Shown: positions 10,741-21,557 of the stretch, in pieces
Layout of the letters: each line of letters starts with the position of its first letter
Position numbering within the stretch: the first letter of the stretch is position 1
Source of the DNA: Reticulitermes speratus
Taxonomy: Eukaryota; Arthropoda; Insecta; Blattodea; Rhinotermitidae
DNA: 64,000 nucleotides
Direction of reading: 5' to 3'
NCBI GenBank assembly: GCA_021186555.1
Contig: JAJKFL010000013.1
Location: 37,747,644 to 37,811,643 of the forward strand
Program-made: the position numbers and the translations under genes
Notes under the pieces: model-generated
The model's database searches: none
Told to the model about the DNA's origin: nothing
The model's input: the letters and a program-made list of their open reading frames with translations, nothing else

Positions 10741-11254
10741 CGGTTTCATAAGCAGTCAGTTCATAACTTAAATCCTGCCCAACGTAGCACTCACTCAACA
10801 ATCATTTGTTAGGGCAGAGGGACACAGAAATGTCTTCATAGTGGAGACCATCCGGGGTAAACCCGAGTTCCAGCAGGTCATTTGATCGCGTGAGAGGTTA
10901 CTGTAGGCCGGTGTCATGAAGTAGCCATGTATGGCCGTGCGGGGTGTAGCAAACGGTAAGTACAAGATATCTCTTTGATCACACACATGCCCCCCCCCCC
11001 CCTCCTGACATCACGCCACTAGGAACATTGCATTGCCGATGTAAGTCTGACCGCATAACTTGATATCACATCGATAAATAATCTACGATTCCGAACATGC
11101 ATTACGTAGTGATATTTGAAGTTCTCGCGGTACTGACTACAAAGATCGTTGGAGTTTGAGTTGTGACTCCTCTAGTCTGGTAGACGTATACTGACCTTTC
11201 AGAGGAACGTGCTGCCTCCATCATTAGGGCAGATGGATAAAATTTAATTTATTA

Positions 11255-11460
11255 CGTCTCCAAAACAATCCAGATCCGCTGTGGGGCCCACCCAGCCTTC
11301 TGTTCAATGGGAAACTGGCTTCTGTCCCGGGGGCGCAGAGCAGCCGGGGCGTGACGTTGACCACTCACCTTCATCTAGTGCCGAGATTAATAAAGCATGG
11401 AGCCATACCTCTACTCCCTCTATATGCTTTCATGGCCTGGAGAGGGACATCTTTACATGG
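11255..11460 (+). mobile_element. SINE family A, 5'-truncated
   Basis: It starts at GTCTCCAAAACAATCCAGAT. Then come GGGGCCCACCCAGCC, CAGCCGGGGCGTGACGTTGA, CATCTAGTGCCGAGATTAA, CATACCTCTACTCCC and an altered tail (ATCTTTACATGG). Confidence 0.85.
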
Positions 11461-11720
11461 CGTTACAGCACAGCAGACAACAACCGTGACTCTTTACACG
11501 CTACAAGAACATGTAAATAAGATGGACAGGAATGAGATGGCTCTGCTTCATGTTAGGAAGCAGTAAGTCTGTACAAACTTTTGGTAGAAGATAGGAAAGA
11601 CCCTCGATTAAACCAGCCTCAGTCTTACATGTGCTTCTTCTTTCAAAATTTTGACATGAAAGACCCGGAACTCATACCCACGACTTATTTAGTCGACACT
11701 GGCCAACTTCCGTTACACAG

Positions 11721-11856
11721 CTTCCAGACCGAAAGTTCGGTACATCCAGCCTCCTATCCAGTGGGTACCGGGAGTCAAGCTCCTGGGTCTTGAAGCTGAC
11801 CAGTGAAGTCTAACATATATCGAGGTTAAGAATGCGCGGAGCTGTACCTCTGCTAG
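11721..11856 (+). mobile_element. SINE family A fragment
   Basis: CTTCCAGACCGAAAGTTCGG through ATCCAGCCTCC, GTGGGTACCGGGAG, TTGAAGCTGACCAGT and GAGGTTAAGAATGCGCGGAG. The 5' head and the tail are missing. It sits tail-to-tail with the next copy. Confidence 0.75.
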
Positions 11857-11873
11857 ACCATAACGTAAAGTAA

Positions 11874-12060
11874 AAGGCAAAGTTTACCCTATAACAGGCC
11901 ATGAAGGCCCATAGGGAGATAGAGGTATAGCTATACTCTTTCTTGAACCTCGGCACTAGATGGGTTGGGTGGTCAAAGCCACTACCCGGCCGCTTTACCC
12001 CCGGAAAAGAGACACGGTACCCATTGTACAGGTGGCTGGGTGGGCCCCAGGGCCGGTCTC
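11874..12060 (-). mobile_element. SINE family A, 5'-truncated
   Basis: The reverse complement contains GGCCCACCCAGCCACC, CAATGGGTACCGTGTCTC, GGGGGTAAAGCGGCCGGGTA, CATCTAGTGCCGAGGTT and the tail block ending in GGGTAAACTTTGCC. It forms a tail-to-tail inverted pair with the copy at 11721-11856. Confidence 0.8.
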
Positions 12061-13109
12061 TGCTATCCCATACGCCTTCCTAACGTGGCGTTTAATGACG
12101 TACAGGGACATCCTTCATTTCAGTTTTACCTAACACGCTACAGAGTGTCCCTTGCATTGTCGACATTTATTGAGCCGATCAAGATATTCAATCGTATTGT
12201 AGACCACGAACTTTCATACCTGTCATCGAAGAAACTCTTCGCTGGGACATTTGTTTAGCTCGTTCAGTCCAGTTCATGTAGGTTTAAATTCTGCACGGCC
12301 AGTACTTCAAACGAAACAAATCAAATCTTACAAAGTCAACTCAATATAAAATTTTGTAGTGTAATTCCCTACACACAGAGTTAACCGGCATAAATCGGTG
12401 TCACTGTCCTCATTTCTCGCAGTCAGGTACACATACACAAGCTGACTGTAAAGTTTATATTGCACTTCATAAGAATTCTAAGAACCATCTTACGAGTTAT
12501 CAACCTCTTCTTCCAATCGTTTATAAACTTTACTTTCTACATTCTCGCTTGTGGCAGCCTTTCTTTTAGCCTCCCTTCTCTTCATTGTTAATGTTCATTT
12601 CTTTATGCTTCTGTACTTTTGTTACTGTCCCGTTTAACCTTAGTTGATTCCTTTTGTTTTCTTCCAGAAAAACGTCGCCTTTATCCTTACCCATGGTTCT
12701 TAATCTCTTTGTTATTCCTTTAGCATGTGTCATTGTTTTGCCAACATGTCTGTCACACCTGCTTCAGGCTGTGGCTTTGTCATGTTTGTACCAAACATTA
12801 TTATTGTTTGTATAAACTGCTTCTTCCATAAGGTGTTAATGGTCCAAATGCCACGACGTAGTGGTTGACACTGTTGTAAACGACCACGCACGAGGGTTGC
12901 CTATAGGTCTACGTCTTGGCCTGGAGAGAAGATGTCGTAATGTCCTGACTGAGAATGCTGTGGTTTTTCCGAATTTATCACATCAAGTGCTGAGGTAATG
13001 CCTTAATTTAGGTTTGCTTGAATTCTGGACAGTTTTTTCAGCAACTGGATCTGCTTCCGTCCTCAGGTAACAAAGAGGAACCTACTCAGCTGGACGCGTT
13101 AGAAAGAAC
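12061..13109. other. Stretch without recognised gene
   Basis: AT-rich sequence without recognised exons or repeat boundaries. Confidence 0.4.
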
Positions 13110-13258
13110 GAGGGGTGCAACATCCTGGGCTCCAGGTCGCCATGGCGACTAAATTTTGTACTTATTGGTCCTCAGTATGGAACTTGCTTCATGTCAACCT
13201 TCTGGCGCTTAGAATTTTGAGGTGGCTCCTAGATTCTTGGAAAATTTGTGCACGCCTG
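13110..13258 (+). mobile_element. hAT-like MITE with 8-bp target duplication
   Basis: 149 bp with ends GAGGGGTGCAAC and (reverse complement) CAGGCGTGCACAAA. The flanks GAAAGAAC (13102-13109) and TAAAGAAC (13259-13266) match 7 of 8, as expected for hAT transposition. Relatives at 27648-27788, 30463-30608 and 61844-62010 share the interior blocks GACTAAATTTTGTAC and GGCGCTTAGAATTTTGAGGTGG. Confidence 0.8.
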
Positions 13259-13287
13259 TAAAGAACTATTGTGAATTTGTAGCCCAG

Positions 13288-13335
13288 AGATTACTATTGC
13301 TACTACTGCTACTACTACTACTACTACGACTACTA
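13288..13335. repeat. CTA/CTG trinucleotide microsatellite
   Basis: Run of CTACTACTGCTAC-type triplets. Confidence 0.85.
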
Positions 13336-13654
13336 CCACCCCATAGTTTCACCCCGTCGAATTATTTTATATTTGCTGACTTGCAAACAACATGTCACAC
13401 GTAGTATGTAGGTATATTCACAATCTATCTACGCACCAAATTCCGTATTCCCACAACTAAAGAAGAAATATTAACTGTTATGAGTGAATGTTTATATTTT
13501 CCTTAATTATGAGGCAAGCAATTCGCATGTGAACGTGACGTAACAGTACAAAGACCACATCATCACATTACTACGTCACATAAAATAAGCCATATCTTTT
13601 TGACGCCATATTAAGTAATTCTAATCAAGTGTAACTCAATAAAGTGTAATGAAT

Positions 13655-13815
13655 GTGTGTTATTATCACCTGGCATGCAGATTCCAGGTGGTGGGCTGTT
13701 GTGAATGCGGCAATGAACCTTCCGGTTCCATACAACGCGGCGAATTTCTTGACAAGCTGAGGACCTGTTAGTTTCTCAGGAAGGACTGTGCTCCATGGTA
13801 TTAGTTAGTTGGTTG
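13655..13815 (+). mobile_element. LINE family L, 3' end only
   Basis: Contains the family 3' UTR: GGTGGTGGGCTGTTGTGAATG, CGGCAATGAACCTTCCGG, TTTCTTGACAAGCTGAGG, CTGTTAGTTTCTCAGGAAGG and the terminal CTCCATGGTATTAGTTAGT with a short TAGT-like tail. It is heavily 5'-truncated, as usual for non-LTR retrotransposons. Confidence 0.8.
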
Positions 13816-14025
13816 GTAGGGTGATAAATAATGAATTAGAAAAGGTATGAAAGGAAGCGGCCGAGTTAGAATTCCGGTATTTTTCTGGATTCACTGAGAG
13901 ACACCACGTTACATGTCAGTCGGGGTGGTCTGTTTTCGGGCTGAGGTTCGAACCAGTGGCCTTCCGTAGATTAGAACTACAGAAACGAGGTTTAAATCTC
14001 ATTCAGGTCTGCACTTTGTCCTCCT

Positions 14026-14173
14026 CCAGTCCATCCAGACCGGATCTGAAGCATACACAGTCAGGTGTGGGTGTTTCTTTACCAGGAGATAAGGCGGCCG
14101 GAGCGTAAAGTTAACTTCTTACTTTCATTAATGTACACAGGTTAAGAATGCGTGAAACTACAACTCCATAAAG
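14026..14173 (+). mobile_element. SINE family A fragment
   Basis: CCATCCAGACCGGATCTGAAG, GATAAGGCGGCCGGAGCGTAA, AGGTTAAGAATGCGTG and ACTACAACTCCAT. Head and tail are missing. Confidence 0.7.
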
Positions 14174-14370
14174 TCTTGTGGGGTTTGCCGCCGTGTATTC
14201 TGGTAGATATGTTCCAACCTTCCGGGGGAGTCTTTTGCATCCTCCTTCAGGATATGAACGTCAGTACTTATCTACCCGACTACACGGCGTCATATCCAAA
14301 ATGTCAGAAAACTTTCGACATGTTCATTGCCGAGAATGCGAGGCAGCATTACTTAACCATTATGCCATTA

Positions 14371-14645
14371 CGTAGTAGGTAAAGGTGAAGGCATATAGGG
14401 GGAGCAGATGTATAGCGCCACTCATTCTTAACCTCGGCACTAGATGGAGGTGAGTGGTCAACTTCACGCCTCGGCCGCTTTACCACCCGGGAAAAAACTC
14501 CCGTACCCCTTGAATATGAGGCTCGTTGTGCCCTACTTCCGGTCTGAACGGTTTTGGAGAAGAGATAGATTTCTTGCCCCTGCTGGGATTCGAACCTCGG
14601 ATCGCCCATGCCCGTAGTTAGTCGCTATACCGACTACGCTGTATA
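14371..14645 (-). mobile_element. SINE family A, full length
   Basis: On the - strand the head has TAGTCGGTATAGCGACTAAC, a perfect B box GAGGTTCGAATCCC and GGCAAGAAATCTATCTCTTC. The full body and a CTTCACCTTTACC tail follow. It is tail-to-tail with the fragment at 14026-14173. Confidence 0.9.
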
Positions 14646-16735
14646 CCCTACTGGGAGAACTAAATAGTTATGTATTGAGATCTGACAGTGCCATTTGGGG
14701 AGTACAACCCCTCTCATATGACTCCTCCCAGCAGCTACACTATTGATCAGCAGGTCATTGACAATGGCGAAATGTGGATGTGGTCCACCAATGCCTGCTC
14801 ACAGTCGCTCACCCTGCGCCAGGGGCTGTGCGTACATAACAAGTACATATGAACAGGTCAGGTGGTGTCACGTTTTGCGCGACTCAGGCTGGTGTCACGG
14901 ATTTAAGTGCTGCCGGGGGGCAGAGGGTATTGTCGTTACTGCCCCACTTTAACGTTTGGTACTTGCTAGGCTTCCGTCTTTAACTGTGAATATGGCTACA
15001 TTTTCTTCTTTTTTGCCTTTTAGTTTACTCTGTTTGTGTGTTTATTTAAGCTCGTTTATTTACTTTACATCCTTTTGTTTTCACATCATTTCTTACTTTG
15101 GTCTATTCTCTCTTTGTTTTTTCTTCTCTTCCTTCTCTTTCCGTTCTTTCTAAGACACAAACAGACACAGTTTGTCCGGCATGTGTTCTCCTAGCGCCAA
15201 GTTTCTCCGCAGACGTTCAGTGAACTCCGCAGGTAATGCTTTCGAATCCGTGCCGGATCCTTGGCTGTGTTAACTGATTCTTATTGTGCATTCCCTCAGT
15301 TTTCCTACCTGTTTACATTTCATTATTATTTTCCTATAGTATTCCACGCCATCTAATATTTTCAGTTGAAACATCGATGTTAAATATCCAACTACGAAAA
15401 TGTGAACGATTTCTCATAACATAACCTTTACGACGCAGTCTATAGCTATATTCTCGTGGCCTGTGAGTGTGTTGGGTTGCTGGGTAGTTTACGTGATGCC
15501 CGCAAGGCGCGTGCCAATCGCACCTTCCTGGAGTCGTTGGCGACTATTGAACTTGTAATCTCATCGTCTCAGCTGCATTCTTCAAGAGATTTCGTGATGA
15601 TTAGTCCTTAGGGTATGAATTTTCGTGCCTTAAACGGAGGATTTATGCCGCTGAGATAGCAATTTTGCCCATTCAGTTGTTTAGTAATCATGTAGATTGG
15701 TTGATTTGCCATTGTTCTTGTGTGCTCGGATGTTACCCATTGGCAGGGTGTGAATTACTTTAATATATAGGAGAGTTAAAAGAGAAAGATCTGCGAAGAA
15801 AATAATAATAAAGTAACAAATATGCTATTGTCTCACGTGATAATAATAGGAGCCCAGTTTTTACACTTTTAAAGTCTAATTTTCCGTACGAAGTAAACGA
15901 AATTTTTTGGATTCTGAGTACCAATTAGGCGTACTTGAAAGTTTTGAGCCGGTCATCCAGTTTGGTTTAAAACATTACCAGAGACGGTAAGCCATATGGC
16001 TGCAATGATTCCTTCTCTTCGATATAAACTCAGCATCAGGAAGCATTTCCTGCCGAAATACTGGTGCCTTCTTTAAATGTGCGGAATATAAACCTGATAT
16101 TAACTGCAATACATTGAACTGAAGTCTTGGACCCCGACTCACTGCAAATTGGTATTGCAGCAATGGATGCGCTGCCTGCCGTCACGTGAAACGGTCTGAA
16201 GGAAGCGTGGGTGTGAGTTGTCAGGTAAAATAATACCCCTTTTTCTTATTAATAGCCTACATGTGTGTCGCACACTAAGAATTGTAGCCTATTGACAGAA
16301 TAGTGTTAATTGAATTAAATAATGTGTTTACTGATAATGGTATTTGATTGCAACATTCGGAAATCCGCCTGCCACGTAATAATATCTGAGACAGGTTGAG
16401 AGGTGGGTGTGTAGGTCCTTACGGCTAGACAAACCGACATTTAGGCTAATGAATGGGCTGCAGTTTTACTGCAGCCCACCAGTCTGAGTGTCAGTTTCAA
16501 AGGAAAGGTTCTGAAAACTATAATTTAGAATTTTAGTTTTAATTTGTGTTATAATGCAGTAGCATCGCCTCCAGTTTTAAAGTCTGGCTTGTTTAATATT
16601 TGCCTCTACAGAGCTGAATGTAAGCAGTTAAGAATATGTTTCGTGCAATAAGTCAATGGCAGGACATTCTTGTATTTCACTCGTGTACGTGTATAACTGG
16701 CAAGCCGGTACATTAATGAGCTAGAAGCAAGAGGA
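14646..16735. other. Stretch without recognised gene
   Basis: No exon or named repeat is recognised. At about 14990-15150 the + strand is a T/C-rich tract; its 65-codon open frame is explained by composition. Confidence 0.4.
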
Positions 16736-17114
16736 TTTTATGCGCATTCGCAAAGTTGCGAAAAGTGACTATTAGCGTAGTCATGTCGGTCCGTCTGTCC
16801 GCATGAAACAATTCGGCTCCCACTGGACGGATTTTTATGAAATTTGATATTTGAGTATTTTTCGAAACTCTGTCTTGAAAAGTCAAGTTTCATTAAAATC
16901 TGGCAAGAACAACAAGTGCGTTCCATCAAAACCTATGTACATTTATGATAATATCTCGTCGAACTCTTCTTAGAGTGATAAGTGTTGCAGACAAAACTTG
17001 TAGAGAAAATTAAAACACACACTTTATGTTAAATAAATTTTTTCTTAAAATCGTATCGTTTACGAGATAATGTGGAAAATTATGGCAGAGCCAGACAGGC
17101 CACAGATGACACTA

Positions 17115-17679
17115 CAGCGTGTTTCATAAGTCCATCCGGGATTTAGAGGCTTGGCCGTGCAGTAGCAAACCCACGTATAAGAGATAAAAGCATGCGAACG
17201 GATAGAGGAAATGTAAAAGTTTTTTCGTGACAGATGCGATGGCGTAGTTACCCGTTTCTCCGCTAGGAGGTAGTGGTGTGCAAACATGGCGTTCTCAGGT
17301 GAACAGAAAGCTTTTATGTGTCCTGCAATTTGCTAAAACCCAGTCAATTGTAACAGTGCAACGTGGTTTTCGAACCAAGTATCGTACAGAACCACCAACG
17401 GACAAAACAGTAAGAGACTGGTATAGAAAATTCGAGGAAACTGGCTGTTTGTGTGTCGCAAAACGAACAGGTAGGCCGGGACCATCGCCTGTGTGGCAGG
17501 AGCTGGATTACAGGATTGACGTCTGTCGAGTCACCAAAGGGGGACATATTGAACATTTGTAAGATAGGTTCAAAACTTGGATATGTACTCTTTTCACCGA
17601 CATGCTCTCATCCCCGTGTGTGATTTGGCTCCTGAGCTACAGACCTCCGAAATCCCGGAGGGATTTATGAAACACCCTG
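17115..17679 (+). mobile_element. Internally deleted mariner-like element with TA target duplication
   Basis: 565 bp. The left end CAGCGTGTTTCATAAGTCC and the reverse complement of the right end (CAGGGTGTTTCATAAATCC) are inverted repeats. TA lies at 17113-17114 and 17680-17681. The intact family R copy at 44.9 kb has one uninterrupted GATGACAATATAATACGG here, which proves insertion at TA. Only the N-terminal transposase region survives; the DDE/DDD catalytic part is absent. Confidence 0.9.
17278..17562 (+). pseudogene. Transposase N-terminal helix-turn-helix remnant
   Basis: Up to 94 codons. It carries the DNA-binding domain seen at the front of insect Tc1/mariner-related transposases: KTQSIVTVQRGFRTKY, then PTDKTVRDWYRKFEETGCL, then KRTGRPGPS as the basic GRPR-like linker. 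Its role would be binding the transposon ends. The frame stops at 17562 with no catalytic domain, so it cannot encode an active transposase. The upstream start is uncertain. Confidence 0.8.
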
Positions 17680-18154
17680 TATAATACGGATCATGCGCTT
17701 TGCATGCTGGATAACTAAGGCTGTAGACACACGCTCGGAATGTGAAATAATTATTACTTTTCCACGGCAACAATAGTTAAGCGAACGCTCCTCAATTTTA
17801 CGTATACGTATATTGCCTTCTTGTTTCTGGTTAACGAGCGTTAGTGAAACGTATGCATAGCGTAACGGTCCTGTCACTATGGGTCTGTTACTGCTTCTAG
17901 ATATTAAATACGTGAATGCTAACTTTTGGCAGTGTCTTATAAACAGGATAAAATCCTATGATTGCAAAACACTGATAGGTCTATTTGTATTTTAAGAGTG
18001 TCTTACCGACTCTTACGTAACAACCACATCATGACTGAAGTAATGTGAAGTAAAAATAAGTACTTAGATTATCCCTTACAAGCTTAGACTTTTAAAAGAC
18101 CTGTGTGTTGCTTACGCAAACGCACATAGGCATACACATCTAGAAAGTCATTGT

Positions 18155-18330
18155 AGGCCTATATATTTAGGAAACAAGGAAATTTACTTCTTTTTAAAGT
18201 CATGCTGCATAATGCTCTTCCATTTTCCAAAAACATTCCGTTTATTTTATAACTTTATCTTTTTATGTTCAAATAATACTCACGTTGTTCACAGACCATG
18301 CGCTAAATTTTAAATACCCACCCCCTTATG
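18155..18330 (+). repeat. Interspersed repeat family S, copy 2
   Basis: Shares ATATATTTAGGAAACAAGGA, TAACTTTATCTTTTTATGTT, CAAATAATACTC, CATGCGCTAAATTTTAAATA and CCCACCCCC with the other two copies. Confidence 0.65.
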
Positions 18331-18929
18331 ATAAAGGCTGGTAATCAAATATTAAATTCACACGCAAGTATTTATCGTCAGTTGCTACTTGTTCACAGTG
18401 GCGAGGAGTCAGCTATAACGTAGGCCCTATATACTGACTTAATAAACAATCAAAATGAAGCTTCGCTTTTCACTGTTATTAACCACACAAAAAGAAAATT
18501 AAATAGGGGTTTTAAGGCTATATGTTAGTCTTATACGTCGTATCTACTTAGCATATGCTTTACAGTAGCATTTTAAGAGAGCACTACATTAAAAGAGTAA
18601 AACACGTTTCCTTTCAATGCAGCATGAACGCAATAAAGACTTTATTTTCTTCCTCGCGTGGGATGATCGATTGGCGTAATCGTGAGTCTCTTTCCTCGTT
18701 TATCTTCGTGTGGGCTGGATGATTAGACCTATGCGCGCTGGAGATGCGCGCAGAAATTCATATCGGTCCTCGTGCAGTGTATTCGGTATGTTGTATTGTA
18801 CCCAAAATGGAAGTGACTCGATATTTCTGTGTACAATTTTCCAATACTAAATTGCATGAAAACCGTTCAGCGTGTTGTAGATTGTTATATTAGTATGACG
18901 ATCTTAAGTGAAGTTCCGCACCGATATGA

Positions 18930-19490
18930 GCGAGTCTAACAACACAGGCAAAAGTACATATGTCATAACATTGAGGCGCTTTCGCGTAACCGCTGTTGCA
19001 GTACAAAAGCAATAAGTATTACATATTCTGAGTGTGTGGGCCTTAGTCATTCAGCATGCAAGGCGCATGCGCCGTATTATATTGTCGTCTGTGGCCTGTC
19101 TGGCTCTACCATATTTTTCCACATTATCTCATAAACGGCACGATTTTCAGAAAAAAAAGTTATTGAACATAAAACGTGTGGTCTGATTTTCTCTACAAAT
19201 TTTGTATGAAACATTTCTCATTCTAAGAAAAATTGAGCGAGATACTATTATAAATATATGTACGTCTTATATAAAGTACCCGTTATTCTTGTCAGATTTT
19301 TAATGAAACTTGAATTCTCTGGACATATTTTCGAAAAGATACTCAAATATAATATTTAATGAAAATTCTTCCAGTGGGAGCCGAGTTGTTCTATGCGGAA
19401 GGACGGACAGACGGACATTCTGACGGACAGACGGACATTCGGACGGACAGACAGACATGACGAAGCTCATAGTCGTGTTTTGCAAATTTG
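18930..19490 (-). repeat. Interspersed repeat family R, uninterrupted copy
   Basis: The reverse complement aligns with 16736-17880 minus the mariner-like insertion. On the + strand 19402-19462 a GACGGACAGACGGACATTC unit is repeated about 2.5 times inside the CCGTCTGTCCG region, a local expansion. Confidence 0.75.
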
Positions 19491-19565
19491 CGAACGTGCC
19501 TACAAACTTGGTAAAAGCAGCTATAGGCCTACTGCGACTTGAGGTTACCGTAAGTTGTGAAGACA

Positions 19566-19672
19566 GGGAAGAAAGAAGGAAGGAAGGAATGAAGGGAAGA
19601 AAGAAGGAATGAAGGGAAGAAGGAGGGAAAGAAGGAAGAGAGGAATGTAGGAAGGAAGGACGGAAGGAAGGA
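19566..19672. repeat. Purine-rich GAAGGA microsatellite
   Basis: Imperfect GAAGGAAGGAATGAAGGGAA-type purine run on the + strand. The 136-codon - strand frame across it is compositional. Confidence 0.9.
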
Positions 19673-19849
19673 GAACTATATCGGCATTTGTTGTAGCTGG
19701 CAGATACCACAAATATCTCAGCAGGATATGTTGAAGAGGTTAGCAGAAGAACTGAAATAGACTCGTTTGGTCACCTCATTTACGAGTATTTAACATCGCT
19801 ACTAAATAGCCCGCATCATGTCTTATTCACAGATCACATTTTACCACAT

Positions 19850-20112
19850 TACCGAAGAATCGGGTTTCAATTCCCGGCCGTGGAAAGAGATTTTCTGTTC
19901 TCCAAAAGGTCTAGACCGGCTCTGGGGCCCACCCAACCTCCTGTTGAGTGTTGAGTTGGTACCGGGCATTTTCTTCCCCGAGTTAAGGCTACTGCGGCGT
20001 GAAGCTACTTTCCTCGATGTTGCGCTGAGGTTAAGAATGAGTGGAGGTTTACCTCTGCTCTTCCTTACATTTTCATAGCGGTGTGCTTGGGACACAGGGA
20101 CCACTTTAGCCA
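19850..20112 (+). mobile_element. SINE family A, nearly full length
   Basis: The A box is not clear. The B-box region is GGGTTTCAATTCCC, then AGAGATTTTCTGTTCTCC, GACCGGCTCTGGGGCCCACC, GTTGGTACCGGGC, TGAGGTTAAGAATGAGTGGAG and the tail CACAGGGACCACTTTAGCC. Confidence 0.8.
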
Positions 20113-20529
20113 CAGTCACTAGGAATACAATGTGATGTTACTCTTACAGAGGAAACTCGCACATGAACACTTCCTTTTTCCTGAACGCTTTTGTGTATGG
20201 ACTTATATCGTAGCATTTCGTTTGACACGTTCTGTGTTTATTCGGAGTAATTAAAATGTTTCCAGAATCTTGTTAAGTTAAATACTTCTTATTTTCTTTC
20301 ACTAGGAGTATGTTTCGAGTGGAACAGATTGGGAGGGTGTGCAATTAAAATATCTGGTTCAGGACAGAAATAAGTGTCGGGTTCTTCAGCACACGTTAAT
20401 GAATGTTTGGCTTTCGCAAAATGTGTTGAATTTCTTGAATAACTGGGCAACTTTTAGCTTATGAAGAAGGATCTGTTTCATAGTCAGGTTTAGTACTATT
20501 CGAGAACGATTTGTTTAGACTGTTTGTTT

Positions 20530-20775
20530 TTTATTTAACGATGCTGTCATTTACTCAGACTACTGGGGCTGTAGCGTCGAAATTGGTAGTAAATAAAGAA
20601 TTCGGAGCGATGTTGAACGAAGTGGTCTTCACCTAATTTAAGGTACTATTTACCTGCAAGGACTAAGGAAAACCACGAAGAACCTTAGTCAGTATAGTGC
20701 TAGTCTCCGTCTGGATACGAACCAGGCACATCCCAATAAAGGTCTGCCGCTTAAGTCAGCTTTCTCAGTAGGCCC
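20530..20775 (-). mobile_element. Possible SINE family E (tRNA-derived)
   Basis: The - strand head contains GACTTAAGCGGCAGACC and a decayed B box CTGGTTCGTATCC. The body has GTTCTTCGTGGTTTTCCTTAG, and the other end reads AGCATCGTTAAATAA. The layout resembles a widespread insect tRNA-derived SINE, but only one convincing copy is present here. Confidence 0.45.
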
Positions 20776-20814
20776 TATGCTCTCCGTAAAGAAGCGCAGT
20801 ATTGTGATTAGAGC

Positions 20815-20895
20815 CTAAGACATCGTGTGATCTGGGTGGTGGATGACAGCGTTTCGCAGGAACCTGCTGCCTTCTTTCCCCACACGAAAGTATCT
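20815..20895 (-). ncRNA. H2 module, degenerate
   Basis: The + strand shows CATCGTGTGATCTGGGTGG, CAGCGTTTCGCAGGAACC and TGCTGCCTTCTTTCC. On the - strand this is the GAAAC-hairpin module with GGTTCCTGCG in place of the usual CCTCC stem. Confidence 0.4.
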
Positions 20896-21093
20896 TCCTC
20901 GTCGTGGAAACCCCAAGTCTTATAGCTGAACCAGAGCCACTAGTGGTGAAACCAAAAACGATTCAACATTCAGTACTCTAATTCTCTAAAAGTGTCTTAC
21001 GTAGATGTTTTGTCTCAGTCCGCGGTCCGGACGAAAACGAGGTAAAGCATATTGGGTTTTTACGTCCTGTCGACTCATAGTTAGCGATATTTC

Positions 21094-21310
21094 GTAGGTA
21101 AAAAAAGGTGAAATTCTTCCTATCCACGTCATGAAGACATAGAGGGAATAGAGGTATAGCTTCACTCATTATTAACCTCGGCACTAGTGGGAGGTGAAAG
21201 GTCAACATCACGCCCCTACCACTCTACCCCAATACCAATTGAATAGGATGCTGGGTGGGCCCCAGAGCCGGTCTGGACGTTTTGGAGAAGAGAAAAAATC
21301 TTTCAGGGGA
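21094..21310 (-). mobile_element. SINE family A, 5'-truncated
   Basis: The reverse complement reads CTTCTCCAAAACGTCCAGAC, GGCTCTGGGGCCCACCCAGC, GGTAGGGGCGTGATGTTGAC and AATAATGAGTGAAGC. The tail runs into CACCTTTTTTTACCTACG. Confidence 0.8.
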
Positions 21311-21352
21311 TATAAATGTGATCAAGAAAGAAGCCGAGAAGATTCTAATATA

Positions 21353-21429
21353 CAGGGCATACACAAAAGAATGGTGCGGTTTTAATAGTGTTCACTATTA
21401 AAACCGCACCATTCTTTTGTGTATGCCTG
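21353..21429. mobile_element. 77-bp MITE that is one near-perfect hairpin, TA-flanked
   Basis: Positions 21358-21390 pair perfectly with 21393-21425 (33 bp) around a 2-base loop. The stem extends outward by eight more pairs with one bulged G. Ends CAGGGCATACAC / GTGTATGCCTG are flanked by TA on both sides. This fits a Tc1/mariner-type target duplication with only the inverted ends left. Confidence 0.85.
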
Positions 21430-21557
21430 TATAAAGACCTTACAAAAGAAATACACCTTATGTGGAATGTAAAAACAAAAGTGATACCCGTAATAATAGG
21501 GCCAACTGGAACCATTTCAAAATCTCACATTATATTCTCCGTGCATTATGATAAAAA

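Larger units (their letters stand above)
16736..17880 (+). repeat. Interspersed repeat family R, copy split by a mariner-like element
   Basis: The repeat occupies 16736-17114 and 17682-17880. Shared blocks with copies at 18930-19490 (-) and 44597-45057 (+) are GCGAAAAGTGACTATTAGC, CACTGGACGGATTTTTATG, AAATTTGATATTTGAG, GCCAGACAGGCCACAGATGAC, GCATGCTGGATAACTAAGGC and a TACGTATACGTAT-like end. No protein is visible. It is unclassified, probably a non-autonomous element. Confidence 0.75.

Noticed and set aside
14956..15153. 65-residue hydrophobic protein
   Set aside because: A T/C-rich tract yields Phe, Ser and Leu by composition; there is no gene context.
19300..19710. 136-residue - strand protein
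   Set aside because: It spans a family R repeat and a GAAGGA microsatellite; its Ser/Pro/Phe runs follow from base composition.
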